This document shows positions 7,714 to 17,601 of a stretch of 18,019 nucleotides of DNA, piece after piece (positions within the stretch are counted from its first letter, which is position 1; each line of letters starts with the position of its first letter). The position numbers were made by a program, and so were the translations under genes. The notes beneath the pieces were generated by a model. The model was given only the letters and a program-made list of their open reading frames with translations. It ran no database searches and was not told the DNA's origin. Source of the DNA: Coemansia sp. RSA 1804 (lineage: Eukaryota > Kickxellomycota > Kickxellomycetes > Kickxellales > Kickxellaceae); the NCBI GenBank assembly GCA_027578815.1, contig JANBTH010000406.1, forward strand, positions 1 through 18,019, in the 5' to 3' direction.

Positions 7714-10700
7714 TTATTTGTTTCCTAGGTTACGACGCCAGAACGCTGCTGCAAAGTCGCTGACAATCGCCTTAATCCGGAGCCAATGTCTGCTCTGTAT
7801 GTGCTCGGCCAGCTCCTTCAGAACAACTTGCTTGTCAGCGGCCGGGTAGTTGTTCTCCGGTATCTGCGACATTATCACCTGCATCCACTCGCACATTGTT
7901 GCCAGCGGAGGGGTGTTGAACTGCCCCTTCACTACAAGCGGCCCTTCGCTGACGATAGTCGTAAGCAAGGCCAGCACGTCGGCCGCTTCAGACACTACCT
8001 CGCGGTCAAATTGCCGCATCAGTCCATACATCAGCTTGACTGTCAGATCAAATCCATGCTTGACGCACAGATCAACGACCTGCTCCACGGGATATACGTC
8101 CAAGCGGATATTGTGGTGGTTCTGGTGTTGCTGTGCCCTCGATACCGATGCTGGACTGTTCGCTGCTGCTGCTGCTGACGAGGATGTTGCCGAAGCGTCC
8201 TGGGTTCCAGAAGAGGTCACAGTCTGGACGGTTGATTTGCTTGTGTACATCATGCGTATGTGGCGCTTTGTGGGAGCGAGGATCTGAGACCACGCAGTAA
8301 TCACCGATGTCTGTGCATGGAACTGGTTGACCTCCAGTGCTGCAATTGCCGCCTGGAAGATGTACGGGAATGTCGGTAGGTTGATAATGTACCCAGGCGC
8401 CCTCTCCACTGCGCGCTCAATCAGACGGAAGTAGTCCTCGGTCGTTTCGGGAATGTCGGAAAACTGCGTTCCCTGGAAGAGCGCCAGTGTCGCTTCGCTC
8501 ATTTTCTCCACCATCTGCGTGACCAGCTGAAGCGCAATAGAGTCCTCTGCCGCCAGGTTCTGGCGGACACTCAGAATACGTCTGCCTAGCCACAGATACA
8601 CTCCTAAGCCCGTCTGCTGGAACGCCACCACAACCGCATCAACCACTTGCGGGGCAATTGGTCGAATGATGTTAGCGTAAAACTCCACCAACACGCGAAT
8701 GAACTTGGCAATGCTCTCGGAGACAAGAGTGTCAGATCCAAAACGCTGCAACGACATACTAACAAGCGGCCACGACTCGTTGATGATCCGCGAAAGAAGC
8801 ATGTCCGCGGGCTCGTTGTTTTCGATATACAGGAAACGCAAAAACACGCCAAAGCGGTCCAGCAGCAGCGCGATGCGTCTCCTATCATCCTCGACAAACG
8901 CTGGCTTTTGCAATAGTGTACCCAGCTCTTGGCCTACGGGCATGCAGAATGACTCGATAGCGGACGTGGTGCTGGGTTCGGGCACAGCACTGACCACATG
9001 TGCCAGTGCTTCTGAGAACTCAATGACATCGCCTTCGTCAAGCGTGTTGCTTGACACCACCTCGTTAAAGAACTTTAAGAGATCGGCCCAGTGTTCGGCA
9101 AGATAGCGAGCACAATCCTGGCACAGGAACTTGAGCGACTGTGCGCTAGCAGCAGCTACTTCGCGCATCTTAAACCCCTCGGCAATATAATTCAGCTGGA
9201 ACTGCACATACTGAGGATGCTCGTACGTCCACTCAGTATACCGGCCAATTACCAGGGTTGCAGCATAGCGCAGTTTCGGATGAGATGGGAACCGAGCAAA
9301 CGTGTCCATAATCTTTGGAAGCATCTCGTTCTCGTTAGAACTGATCACAGCGCCCATGGCGCGCAAGGCAAACAGCGCAGCCTCAAGGTCCTGCCATGGC
9401 AGCTGTGCGTTGCCGTCAATATTAGCAACAATAATGTTGTATGGATGCAATAGCGCTTTTGACTGACCCACTACACATACGCAGTCCTTGAGCACGTCAC
9501 CGATATTGTGGCGGAACTCGCGAAACTCGTCGCGTTCCTTTGCTGTCATCCCGCCACGCATGTTGCTGGAGTCGTATGATTCTGGGTACTTGAGATGGGC
9601 GATGCTGATGTTAATGATGGTCTCAAACACAGTCACAAGCGACCTCCGCGACGGATCGCATGAAGAGGTGTATTCTAGCGTCAGATCAGCCAGGCGGTTC
9701 CAGAAATAAAACAGCATTGCAATCGCATCCAGACTCTCCAAGCGCATGCAATCAACCAGGGCCCCCACCAGTCCCTCAAACACACCCATGTTAAGCACTA
9801 CCCGCTGCACCCATGCCTCGCCTGCCTCTGCAAAAATCTGACAGTACCCGCGAATCCGCTCCTCATCGCCTTCAGCTACCTGCTGGTCGCCACGCATCTG
9901 TGCTGCAACGCCATTGAGCTGGGGCACCAGCACCTGCTCCACAGTCGTGTTTTTCGCTTGCGCAGAGCTGGGATCGTCGTCGCTGTCCGATCTGGTCTCG
10001 TAAATAATGCCGCAAACAGCATCCACAGCAGTGTCAAACACAGAGTCGTCGTCGGCCTTTAGGGCAGCAAACGCCAGCTCAAGCAGCGGAGTGTTCTGAA
10101 CCATCAGCAAGGTGATCTCGCCGTTCTTGAGCCACGATGTGAAGCACACCAAGACTCGTATGTGTGTGTCGGGCCTAAGGTCCGACTGCTGCAAGCATTG
10201 GACAAGAAGCTGAATCAGCTCGCCAGCCCGGTTGGTCAGAATATCGTTGGATCTCTGTCGAAAAAAGTCTGGCGCAAGCACAATGCGCTCATTGAGCACC
10301 TCTTCGGGAAGAACGGCAAGAAACTCGAGCAAACAAGACACTGACTCTGGATCCGACAAAAAGGAGCTGGCCATGTCTGCGAATGGGTTTGTCCAAGCGC
10401 CCAGCTGCACCGCCAAATCGGCCAGCGCCAGACAGAGCTGAGTGATCAATGGTTGTGGGCCGCTACGGGCGTTGCGGAGATGGGTTACCAACGAATCGCG
10501 CAGCGATAGGGCGCCTTGCTCGCCAATCTCTGCGTAATCGTTGATTATTTTATTGCGCAGTGTCTGTGCAGCAAACATCTTTGCCTCTGGTCCAAGCTCC
10601 GCTGTGCCTAGGATTGCATCCGACGTTGTCCACGCCTCGGTCTACAGATACAAAAGAATAGCGAGCGGTCGCTGAAACGCAAAAGCAAGAAAACATTGTA

Positions 10701-10913
10701 AAGCAGTTAGCACTTGCTTAGCACAGGAGATTTTGTTAGCAAAAGAGGAAGATATACTAGTGATGTAAACCCGGCTGAATAAACATTACATACCGTTTTC
10801 TGAAACCTTTCGAGCCACGCATTTGCCTGCTCGCGTCCTACCAAGTCGGAGCCCTGGTATAGCGAGTTCAAAGCATTTATAACCTCACCGACAGATTGCT
10901 GCTGGTTAGCCAT
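7714..10913 (-). CDS. MTR10: Karyopherin-beta import receptor, Mtr10/transportin-3 family, two exons
   Basis: Exons 10913-10794 (40 codons) and 10641-7714 join to 1015 residues, close to yeast Mtr10 (972) and human TNPO3 (923). The family imports SR/Npl3-type RNA-binding proteins through alpha-helical HEAT repeats. The importin N-terminal domain spans the splice: ANAWLERFQKT (30-40), then TEAWTTSDAIL and MFAAQTLRNKI from exon 2. The CLLEFLAVLPEEV stretch of the early repeats is a clear family mark, and the C-terminus DFAAAFWRRNL is typical. A Ser/Ala/Gln-rich insert lies near residues 838-884, including a (CTG)5 tract at 8163-8177; it is in frame and I found no splice signals around it, so I keep it as coding. 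The start is the first ATG of exon 1. Cse1- or exportin-type karyopherins are less likely. Confidence 0.93.
10642..10793 (-). other. Intron of MTR10/TNPO3 gene (152 nt)
   Basis: Donor GTATGT at 10793-10788 after codon 40 (Thr), acceptor CTGTAG ending at 10642, phase 0. A CTAAC branch candidate lies at about 10710-10706. A TTTCAG about 30 nt before the chosen acceptor would leave an in-frame TAG in the exon, so the TAG acceptor is needed. Splicing joins the two halves of the importin N-terminal domain exactly. Confidence 0.88.
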
Positions 10914-11628
10914 TGATTTACAAATCTCTTTTCAATGCACGCTTCCTTGCGTATATTTTTTTATGAAAGCAGAAGCTATAGTGGCTGAATAGAGAACAAA
11001 AGGTGTAAAGAATAAAAGGAGGACTCTCCGATAGTCGTCTTATTGCAGCGCGGACGTAATTGCAATAATCCTGAAATAATATGGAAACTAACGATGTTGA
11101 ATGAAAGAACAGAAAGAAACACAGAATTGAAACAAGAAAGAAGACTTCAGATAAAGAGAGAGAGAGCTACACAAGGAGTCTCAAAGCAAACATGATTTTA
11201 CAAAGCGAAAAAAAGTATCCACCACTTTTTTTGGCCCTGCCAAGCTGTGTTACATCTGTGAAATTGCAATACATTGCAACTTGATTTGTGATTTATCTTG
11301 CGGGGATTTAATTTGTATTTTTTGCTTTATTAGGCGCTGCGGCATAGGGCATTTCTCAGACTTTGGCTTTGTGAATTTCTAGGTCTGTTCTTTTTTGTGC
11401 AAATAGTGGTTTGCTGCGGCAAAGGATCAAAAGAGCCACCAAGTCCAGTATAAAAAAAGCGCTGAACCAGGCTTTTATCTTTTTTACTTTCCTTTTTGTA
11501 GGATAAAGATACTCCCGTATATTTTTTACCTTCTCTAGCTTTATTTCATTTTCATTTACTTTTTACTTTATTATCAGTTTTATATTTTCTAACTGTACCA
11601 GTATTATCGACAGGTTTATCTTGCGGCC
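10914..11628. promoter_or_regulatory. Divergent promoter region, MTR10 / CCCH-CHY gene
   Basis: 715 nt without a usable reading frame. From about 11101 to 11166 the plus strand is purine-rich and ends in (AG)6 at 11155-11166. From about 11465 to 11590 it is T/C-rich leading into the CCCH-CHY gene. TATAAAAAAA at 11449-11458, 171-180 nt before that gene's ATG, is a candidate TATA box. The TTCTAAC and CGACAG strings just before the ATG resemble the end of a 5'-UTR intron, but I cannot assign a donor with confidence. Confidence 0.45.
11449..11458 (+). promoter_or_regulatory. Candidate TATA box of the CCCH-CHY gene
   Basis: TATAAAAAAA lies upstream of a pyrimidine-rich tract and 171-180 nt before the ATG. 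AT-rich intergenic sequence produces such strings by chance, so this is a position-based guess. Confidence 0.3.
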
Positions 11629-14334
11629 ATGTCAAACGAAGCTGATGAAACCACGACTAACACCGGCCTAGAAAGGGAGGTTTCCCAGGCTGAGAAGAGT
11701 TCCAGAACACGCCGCCGTGCACCTCGCCGAGGACCGCCTGCATGTCGGTTTTTCCAGCAAGGAAAGATATGCCGCAATGGCAACGAATGCCCGTTTCTGC
11801 ACATAGCACCCACACAAAGCGCTGCTGCAAAGCCCACAAACAGGCAGAGCAGAGGCGGCAAGCAGAATGCAAAGACAAGCAAAAGCTTGCGTCAGACGCA
11901 GATGGAGAGCCTGTTAAGAACTTCAAAGTGGACAGTGAAGCCGCTGAAATCTGACCGTGATCTGTCGGCGTTTGCAATCGAGATGGCGCCCTCTGACCCA
12001 GAGTTCCCATTCGAGGTTTCGGTGCTATTTATGGCGCTCTTGGTTCCAACCGTCTATCCAACCACACGTTCATCCGATGATATTGTGTCTATCCGCATTG
12101 CAAACAAAGACATTCCGGCAGGTGTGAAGCAGAACGTTGAAAGCGGGTTTGCAAAGCATGTGAGAAGCATGTCTAACAAAGCCATCGATGCTGGCAATCC
12201 TGAGGGTGTTCCTAGTCTTGAGCAGTACCTTGACTGGCTGGATGCCAACCTTGAGCTCCTGATGCAGCAGAAGCCAGCGCCGACAATAAAGTTTACAACC
12301 TTTGCAGACAAGAAGAAACCGAGCGAGAATAACGATCAGGGCGCTGTCGAAAAGCAGCAGACACAACAAAAGAGATTTGTTCCTATTGGTCCTAGCGGAA
12401 CTCATGTTGGTTCCAGAAGAAAGCCGGTTCAAGAGGAGGTTGAGTCGAAGCTCAAGACAATCTCAGGAAACTTCAATCGTGCAACTTCGGCAGCACGTCC
12501 GCCCATATCTCGTCCAACACCAGCGTCTGTGTTTACGAGAACCAGCTCATCAGATGCAGCCAAGTCGTACAGCTATGCAGACCAGGATCGTAGGCTAACT
12601 GAGCTGTGGCAGCTTGAGGTGCGCTTTCGCACTTCGTACAGCGTGCTTCGCGACGACGCGCGAGAAGGAACCGTAGTTAGCGTCTGTTTTGCGCCCACTG
12701 ATCCGGACCTGCGTGAGTATGATATTTCTAAAATGACAGTGATGCTCACAGTGTCCCGTACATACCCTAAGCCAGCACCATTGCAGGACGCTGACTCTTC
12801 GTTTCCTGCGCTGCCGCCTGCATCGCTGACGATTGATCCAGACAGTATTTGCGGCTGCCAGAGCAAGGAAAGTATTTGGCATCCCGTTGAGGGACGACAG
12901 GCTTATGTGGACTACATCTGCCATCGCTTTAACGAGCACGTTGTTGAAATGCCTAACACGTCGCTTCTGCGTCACCTCAACTGGCTTGATCACAATATTG
13001 TCCACATGCTTGCAACTCCACCGCCAAGAAATTGGATCCAATCTCAAACACTGACATCAACTGTAGCAAATGTTCAGCAGCAAAAGGTCACAGAGGACAC
13101 TCAGCAAACCCAAAAGCCAAAGTTGTTTGAGGAAGGATTAGAGGAGGAAAAGCCATGGATCAAAACTATATCTTTGGAAGAGGCCGATTTGCCTGACGGG
13201 GTTGGCAACATGAATATATCTGCAGCACATGATAGCGAGAATGAAGATGACGACGACAACTCTGGTTCTTCTGGAGAAGCAAACACAAAAGACGATGTCT
13301 CAGAAAGCGACAATGACTCTGATTCAGTAATGCTAGCAACGCCTGCAAGACGTGGAACGGAAATTCGCTTTGGAATCGTACAGCTCACCAACATATCACT
13401 AGCCCACTGCCATTCGCTCAATATTGCCGTTCGCTGCAACAGATGCAAGGAGCGTGTTGAGATCAAGGGTGTTCCTCAGACACTGCGTGGCGGAAAGGAA
13501 AACCAATTGTGGAAGTCCTGCGACACCTGCTCGACAATAGTCGGCGTCCGCTTCCGTCCCGACTGGATGTTTGTGGGCTCCACAACACTCGGATACCTTG
13601 ATTGCTCTGGCTGCGCTCCCATCGATCTGCTTCCGTCCAAGTTCACGCTGACCTGCGAGTCATGCGCAACTAACGACGATATCTATCAAGCGGAGATGGG
13701 ATATGAGGAGTCGGAGGAGACCAAGAGGGCTAGCGAAACGCTTGCGACTGTTGGCGCTGGATCAAGACTGATCACTAACTGCCGCAAATGTTATGGCCGC
13801 ATCGGAATTTCACTCCAAGAGCCGGCGTTCTCAAGGCTGCAAAGCGGGATAGCGCTTGATGGCGACGCTGGTGCCGCACAAATACACAAGGAGATTGAGC
13901 GTGCGCGCAGTAACAAGGTCAGCAAGCGTGAGGAGCTTGCCCGCTTGGGCGTCGTTCCAGGCGAACCGCTTCCGGACCGCGGGGCTTGCAAGCATTTCCG
14001 CAAGAGCAACAGGTGGCTGCGCTTTCCTTGCTGCGGCAAGGCCTTCCCATGCGTGACATGCCATGACGAAAAGGAGAACCACGACCACGTATTTGCACAG
14101 ATCATGCTTTGCGGATTCTGTGCGAAGGAGCAGCGCATATCCAAGGCCGAAAAGACAGGTCAGTGCATTTCATGCGGATCCCAGGTCATCAAAAAGGTTG
14201 ACGGGAACAATGCTTTCTGGCAAGGCGGGGCCGGTGTGCGCGACCATACACGGATGAGCCGCAAAGAAACCAAGAAGTTCCAAGGAATGAACAAAACTAC
14301 GGCGATAAAGAAAGTTGGAACATCAAGAAAGTAG
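11629..14334 (+). CDS. CCCH + two RWD-like modules + CxxC array + CHY zinc-finger protein
   Basis: Codes 901 residues, no intron. A CCCH finger (C39-x8-C48-x5-C54-x3-H58) follows a basic stretch. Two related modules follow: residues about 100-212, with a YP at 143-144 and ending YLDWLDANLELLM, and about 325-461, ending HLNWLDHNIVHML. Both look RWD-like, a fold common in ubiquitin-linked proteins. After an acidic linker (about 535-566) come cysteine pairs 603/606, 631/634, 659/662, 676/679 and 718/721, probably zinc ribbons. A CHY-type finger starts at C787-K-H789 and continues through C801/C802, C808/C811, H812, H818/H820, C828/C831 and C846/C849; the eponymous Tyr is Phe790. The tail is basic. 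CHY fingers occur in Hot13 and in some RING E3 ligases, but no RING is visible here. The cellular role is unknown; RNA or ubiquitin links are inference from domains. Confidence 0.85.
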   Translation: MSNEADETTTNTGLEREVSQAEKSSRTRRRAPRRGPPACRFFQQGKICRNGNECPFLHIAPTQSAAAKPTNRQSRGGKQNAKTSKSLRQTQMESLLRTSKWTVKPLKSDRDLSAFAIEMAPSDPEFPFEVSVLFMALLVPTVYPTTRSSDDIVSIRIANKDIPAGVKQNVESGFAKHVRSMSNKAIDAGNPEGVPSLEQYLDWLDANLELLMQQKPAPTIKFTTFADKKKPSENNDQGAVEKQQTQQKRFVPIGPSGTHVGSRRKPVQEEVESKLKTISGNFNRATSAARPPISRPTPASVFTRTSSSDAAKSYSYADQDRRLTELWQLEVRFRTSYSVLRDDAREGTVVSVCFAPTDPDLREYDISKMTVMLTVSRTYPKPAPLQDADSSFPALPPASLTIDPDSICGCQSKESIWHPVEGRQAYVDYICHRFNEHVVEMPNTSLLRHLNWLDHNIVHMLATPPPRNWIQSQTLTSTVANVQQQKVTEDTQQTQKPKLFEEGLEEEKPWIKTISLEEADLPDGVGNMNISAAHDSENEDDDDNSGSSGEANTKDDVSESDNDSDSVMLATPARRGTEIRFGIVQLTNISLAHCHSLNIAVRCNRCKERVEIKGVPQTLRGGKENQLWKSCDTCSTIVGVRFRPDWMFVGSTTLGYLDCSGCAPIDLLPSKFTLTCESCATNDDIYQAEMGYEESEETKRASETLATVGAGSRLITNCRKCYGRIGISLQEPAFSRLQSGIALDGDAGAAQIHKEIERARSNKVSKREELARLGVVPGEPLPDRGACKHFRKSNRWLRFPCCGKAFPCVTCHDEKENHDHVFAQIMLCGFCAKEQRISKAEKTGQCISCGSQVIKKVDGNNAFWQGGAGVRDHTRMSRKETKKFQGMNKTTAIKKVGTSRK

Positions 14335-14475
14335 TGTGGGCTTTCTGCTGGACGTTCTGTATGCAATGTTCTTGAAAGATCATAGTGTTTCTGCTTGTTT
14401 TTATTTTCGAAACACAAGACAAATGTTTAAACAAATGCTAATTGTAAAGATAAAAGTAGAAAATTAGACTTGCAT

Positions 14476-17400
14476 CTAGTACTTTGGTTCACGGTACAGC
14501 TTGAGAGAAAGACTGCTGAGCATCACAGTCAGACTGCTGGCTATCATCAAAAGACCAGCAACCGCTGGAGGCAGACCCCGGTCAGCAGCAGGATACAGAA
14601 TGCCAGCAGCTATTGGGATGCAGACAATATTGTACACTGACGCCCACATAAAATTAAGCTTTACGCGGCGAAATACAACGCGCGAGAGCGACAGCAATGT
14701 CAGAAGCGAGTACAGCGATGAGCGCATAAGCAGTGCTGGCGCAGTCTCCATTGCCGCGGCTGTTCCCGATCCGATGGCAATGCCGACATCGGCCTGTGCA
14801 AGCGCTGGCGCGTCATTTACCCCGTCACCCACCATCGCCACCTTGGCATGCCTGGGTACCCTCGCTTTAGTCGCGCTGCTATGACGCCAGAAAGGAAACA
14901 GTGTCCTGAGAAGCCTGCTCTTGCGACTTGGCACAGACCCGGCATCGACATTCCCTGGCTTCCCAAGCTCAAGGTCGCTAAAGCTGCTGACGCCAGATTT
15001 GGGTTTGCTTGTGTCAAAAGCTGAGCTGCTGCCGTAGCGATTGCCATGTAGTTGAAGGATGCGGACCATCTCTGACTTTTGCTCAGGCAAGACGCCAGCC
15101 ATGACATTGTCAATGCCGATTTGCCGTGCAATTGCGTTGGCTGCCGCCGGATGGTCGCCCGAGATCATCCACACGCTGATCTTGTCTTTCTTTAGGCGAG
15201 CGACCACGTCTTGTGCTTCAGGGCGCACCTTGTCCGCCAGAGCAAACGCAGCTAGCGCAATTCCTAGCGAAGATGGACCTGTTGCAGGAATCAGCGCTAC
15301 AACAACTGGTGTGTATCCGTTTGATGACCAGCTCGCACGAATATCGAGCATCGCGTCCATGTTGCACTCTTCTTCCTTGATCCACATATCCTTTCCAATA
15401 AGCAAACGTGCCTCTGTGTCGCCGGAAGACGGCCATCCAAGCACTGTGGAAAACTCTGATGGAACACAAACGGTACCTTGCATTCCATGGCCGGGTATCT
15501 CCGTGTGTCCAAGTAATTCTGACTCGTCTTCCGAATAATCCTTCGTCAGGCCGTTCTCGTGAATATGTGTGCAGATTGCTGTGGCCAGAGGATGGCTGCT
15601 CATCTGTTCCAGCTTGAATATAATGCCGTGGAGCCAAGACATGAATTTATCTCCATTTTCAGCGTCTTTAAACGTGGTGCTGGCAAAGCTATCTACCACA
15701 GTTGGCTTTCCAATGGTCAGGGTGCCGGTCTTGTCAAACGCAACAATGTTCACTTTGCTTGCAGCCTCCATTGTTGCACCCCCGCCTTTCACCAGAATGC
15801 CAAAGCGCGCTGCCAGACCAGTTCCAACCATAGTTGCCGTCGGTGCTGCAAGCCCAAGCGCACACGGGCAAGCAATTACCAGAACGCCGATTGCGTTAAG
15901 GAGTGAAAAGATTGCATAGGGCATTTGTCTGTCTCCAGAAGAACCTTCATCCGAATGGTTAGCAAGCGCTCCAAACCCACCCATGTCAGACTTGACAGTC
16001 AGCCAGCCTTTCTCGATGCCGCCTGTAGCGCCCGCGATGATCCACGCAACAAACGTGACTAGTGCAGCAAGAACAACAAGAGGCACAAAGCGCGACGCAA
16101 CACGATCCGCAATTTCCTGAATACGCGGCTTGCTGGACTGAGCTTCGCGCACAAGTCTGACAATGCGCGAGAGAGTAGACGACTCGTTAATTGCCGTAGC
16201 GCGCATCTGAAATGACTGTGTCAGGTTCAATGTACCACCGGTGACGATGGAGCTCTCAGACTTTGCGACTGGTATCGACTCCCCGGTCAGCAAGGACTCA
16301 TCGATGTCAGACTGGCCGCGAACCACTACGCCATCACACGGCACACGCATACCAGCGTTGACCTGGAGCAGATCGCCAAGCTGAATGCTCCGAGAACTGA
16401 TTGCCTCCAATTCATCGCCGTCCTTTGACGAATTCTTTGCACGCACGAGAAGAGCGTCTTCCGGTTGCATCTTGACCAGAGACTCAACGGCACTGACTGT
16501 TCTGCCTTTTGCAATAGCCTCCAGCCACCGACCTAGCAGCACAAAAGTCATAAGGAAAACCGCCGTTTCAAAGAATTGCTCACCGCCGCCATTCTGCGTT
16601 GTGACGCTAATAATCGATCCAATGTACGCAGAGGTAGTTCCCAGCGCGATAAGCACGTCCATGTTGGCAGACTTTGCTCTGAACACTGACTTGTATGCGT
16701 GCTTGTAGAAATACAGGCCCAATGTGAACTGAGCCACCGTTGCAATAAAAAAGATGCAAATTACCGACACCGAGTAATCCTTGAAAACTTTGCGATGAAA
16801 TTCCATTGCAACGCTGTTTGAGGATGGAAGCGCCATATCAATAATCATTGAGATGATAAACATGGGTATAGCAAATATCAGCGATGTCCCAAAGCGAATA
16901 GCAGCTTGTCTGCGGTGCTTCTCCATATTTCTTAGCGCTACTGTTGAAGGATCGACTATGTCTTTGCCACTTCCATCATCAGCGTTAAGCGGCGCCGACT
17001 CATATCCAGCGTTTGTCAGAGCATTGGCAATTTCACGAACACCAATATCGCGAGGAATGTGTTTAATTTTAGCCTGGCCGGTAAGAAGCTGCACATCAGC
17101 ACCGACAATACCGGGCATGCCTTCAAGCAACGCTGTAATAGCTGCGACGCACGACCCACATGTCATACCTTCAACGCTGAACCAGGATTCAATAGGCTCG
17201 GTGCCCAGAATAGCTGCAGCATTTCCAGATCCGCTCTTGTCCTGCTGCGGCGAAGCAACATTTTTAGTTGTAACAACGGATGCATCGAACCCCATGTCTT
17301 CGATTGCTTCACAAAGTTTCTCAGTGGAAATGGTATGACGGATGTGGCGAATGGCTGCCTGGGCTGTCATCAAATCCACTTTAATGCTGACGACTCCGTC

Positions 17401-17601
17401 AAATCCTCCAATGTTGCTCTCTATAGAATTTACACACGACGCACATGTCATTCCCTGAACGCTCAATATTGTCTCGCACTCGGGAACTTCAACCTTGTGC
17501 TCGTTTATATCTTCAACCGACTTCTGGTATGCTGTGTGTATCTCTGTACTGGTGTTGCTCAACCGAGCATCCGTAGGATCATGCTTTTGCTTGGAATCCA
17601 T
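14476..17601 (-). CDS. CCC2: Copper-transporting P1B-type ATPase (Ccc2/ATP7 family)
   Basis: Codes 1041 residues. It pumps Cu(I) into the late Golgi lumen to load multicopper oxidases such as Fet3-type ferroxidases. Two N-terminal heavy-metal domains carry GMTCASC (C53, C56) and GMTCGSC (C148, C151), as in yeast Ccc2. Then come membrane helices, the actuator TGES at 439-442, the CPC copper site 578-580 in helix 6, the phosphorylation loop DKTGTLT with D623, the SHP motif (H670), SGDHP 814-818 and MVGDGVNDAP 923-932. YN (990-991) in helix 7 and MIASS (1019-1023) in helix 8 are the Cu(I) signature. A Ser/basic insert of about 65 residues (851-918) precedes MVGDGVND, and another loop (about 527-560) sits between helices 5 and 6. 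Start is the ATG at 17601. Converges on the CHY gene with 141 nt between stops. Confidence 0.97.
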   Translation of the reverse strand: MDSKQKHDPTDARLSNTSTEIHTAYQKSVEDINEHKVEVPECETILSVQGMTCASCVNSIESNIGGFDGVVSIKVDLMTAQAAIRHIRHTISTEKLCEAIEDMGFDASVVTTKNVASPQQDKSGSGNAAAILGTEPIESWFSVEGMTCGSCVAAITALLEGMPGIVGADVQLLTGQAKIKHIPRDIGVREIANALTNAGYESAPLNADDGSGKDIVDPSTVALRNMEKHRRQAAIRFGTSLIFAIPMFIISMIIDMALPSSNSVAMEFHRKVFKDYSVSVICIFFIATVAQFTLGLYFYKHAYKSVFRAKSANMDVLIALGTTSAYIGSIISVTTQNGGGEQFFETAVFLMTFVLLGRWLEAIAKGRTVSAVESLVKMQPEDALLVRAKNSSKDGDELEAISSRSIQLGDLLQVNAGMRVPCDGVVVRGQSDIDESLLTGESIPVAKSESSIVTGGTLNLTQSFQMRATAINESSTLSRIVRLVREAQSSKPRIQEIADRVASRFVPLVVLAALVTFVAWIIAGATGGIEKGWLTVKSDMGGFGALANHSDEGSSGDRQMPYAIFSLLNAIGVLVIACPCALGLAAPTATMVGTGLAARFGILVKGGGATMEAASKVNIVAFDKTGTLTIGKPTVVDSFASTTFKDAENGDKFMSWLHGIIFKLEQMSSHPLATAICTHIHENGLTKDYSEDESELLGHTEIPGHGMQGTVCVPSEFSTVLGWPSSGDTEARLLIGKDMWIKEEECNMDAMLDIRASWSSNGYTPVVVALIPATGPSSLGIALAAFALADKVRPEAQDVVARLKKDKISVWMISGDHPAAANAIARQIGIDNVMAGVLPEQKSEMVRILQLHGNRYGSSSAFDTSKPKSGVSSFSDLELGKPGNVDAGSVPSRKSRLLRTLFPFWRHSSATKARVPRHAKVAMVGDGVNDAPALAQADVGIAIGSGTAAAMETAPALLMRSSLYSLLTLLSLSRVVFRRVKLNFMWASVYNIVCIPIAAGILYPAADRGLPPAVAGLLMIASSLTVMLSSLSLKLYREPKY

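Noticed and set aside
10707..10913. Separate 68-residue small protein upstream of the karyopherin
   Set aside because: The first 40 codons are exon 1 of MTR10; the rest is intron read-through. The splice joins the importin N-terminal domain correctly.
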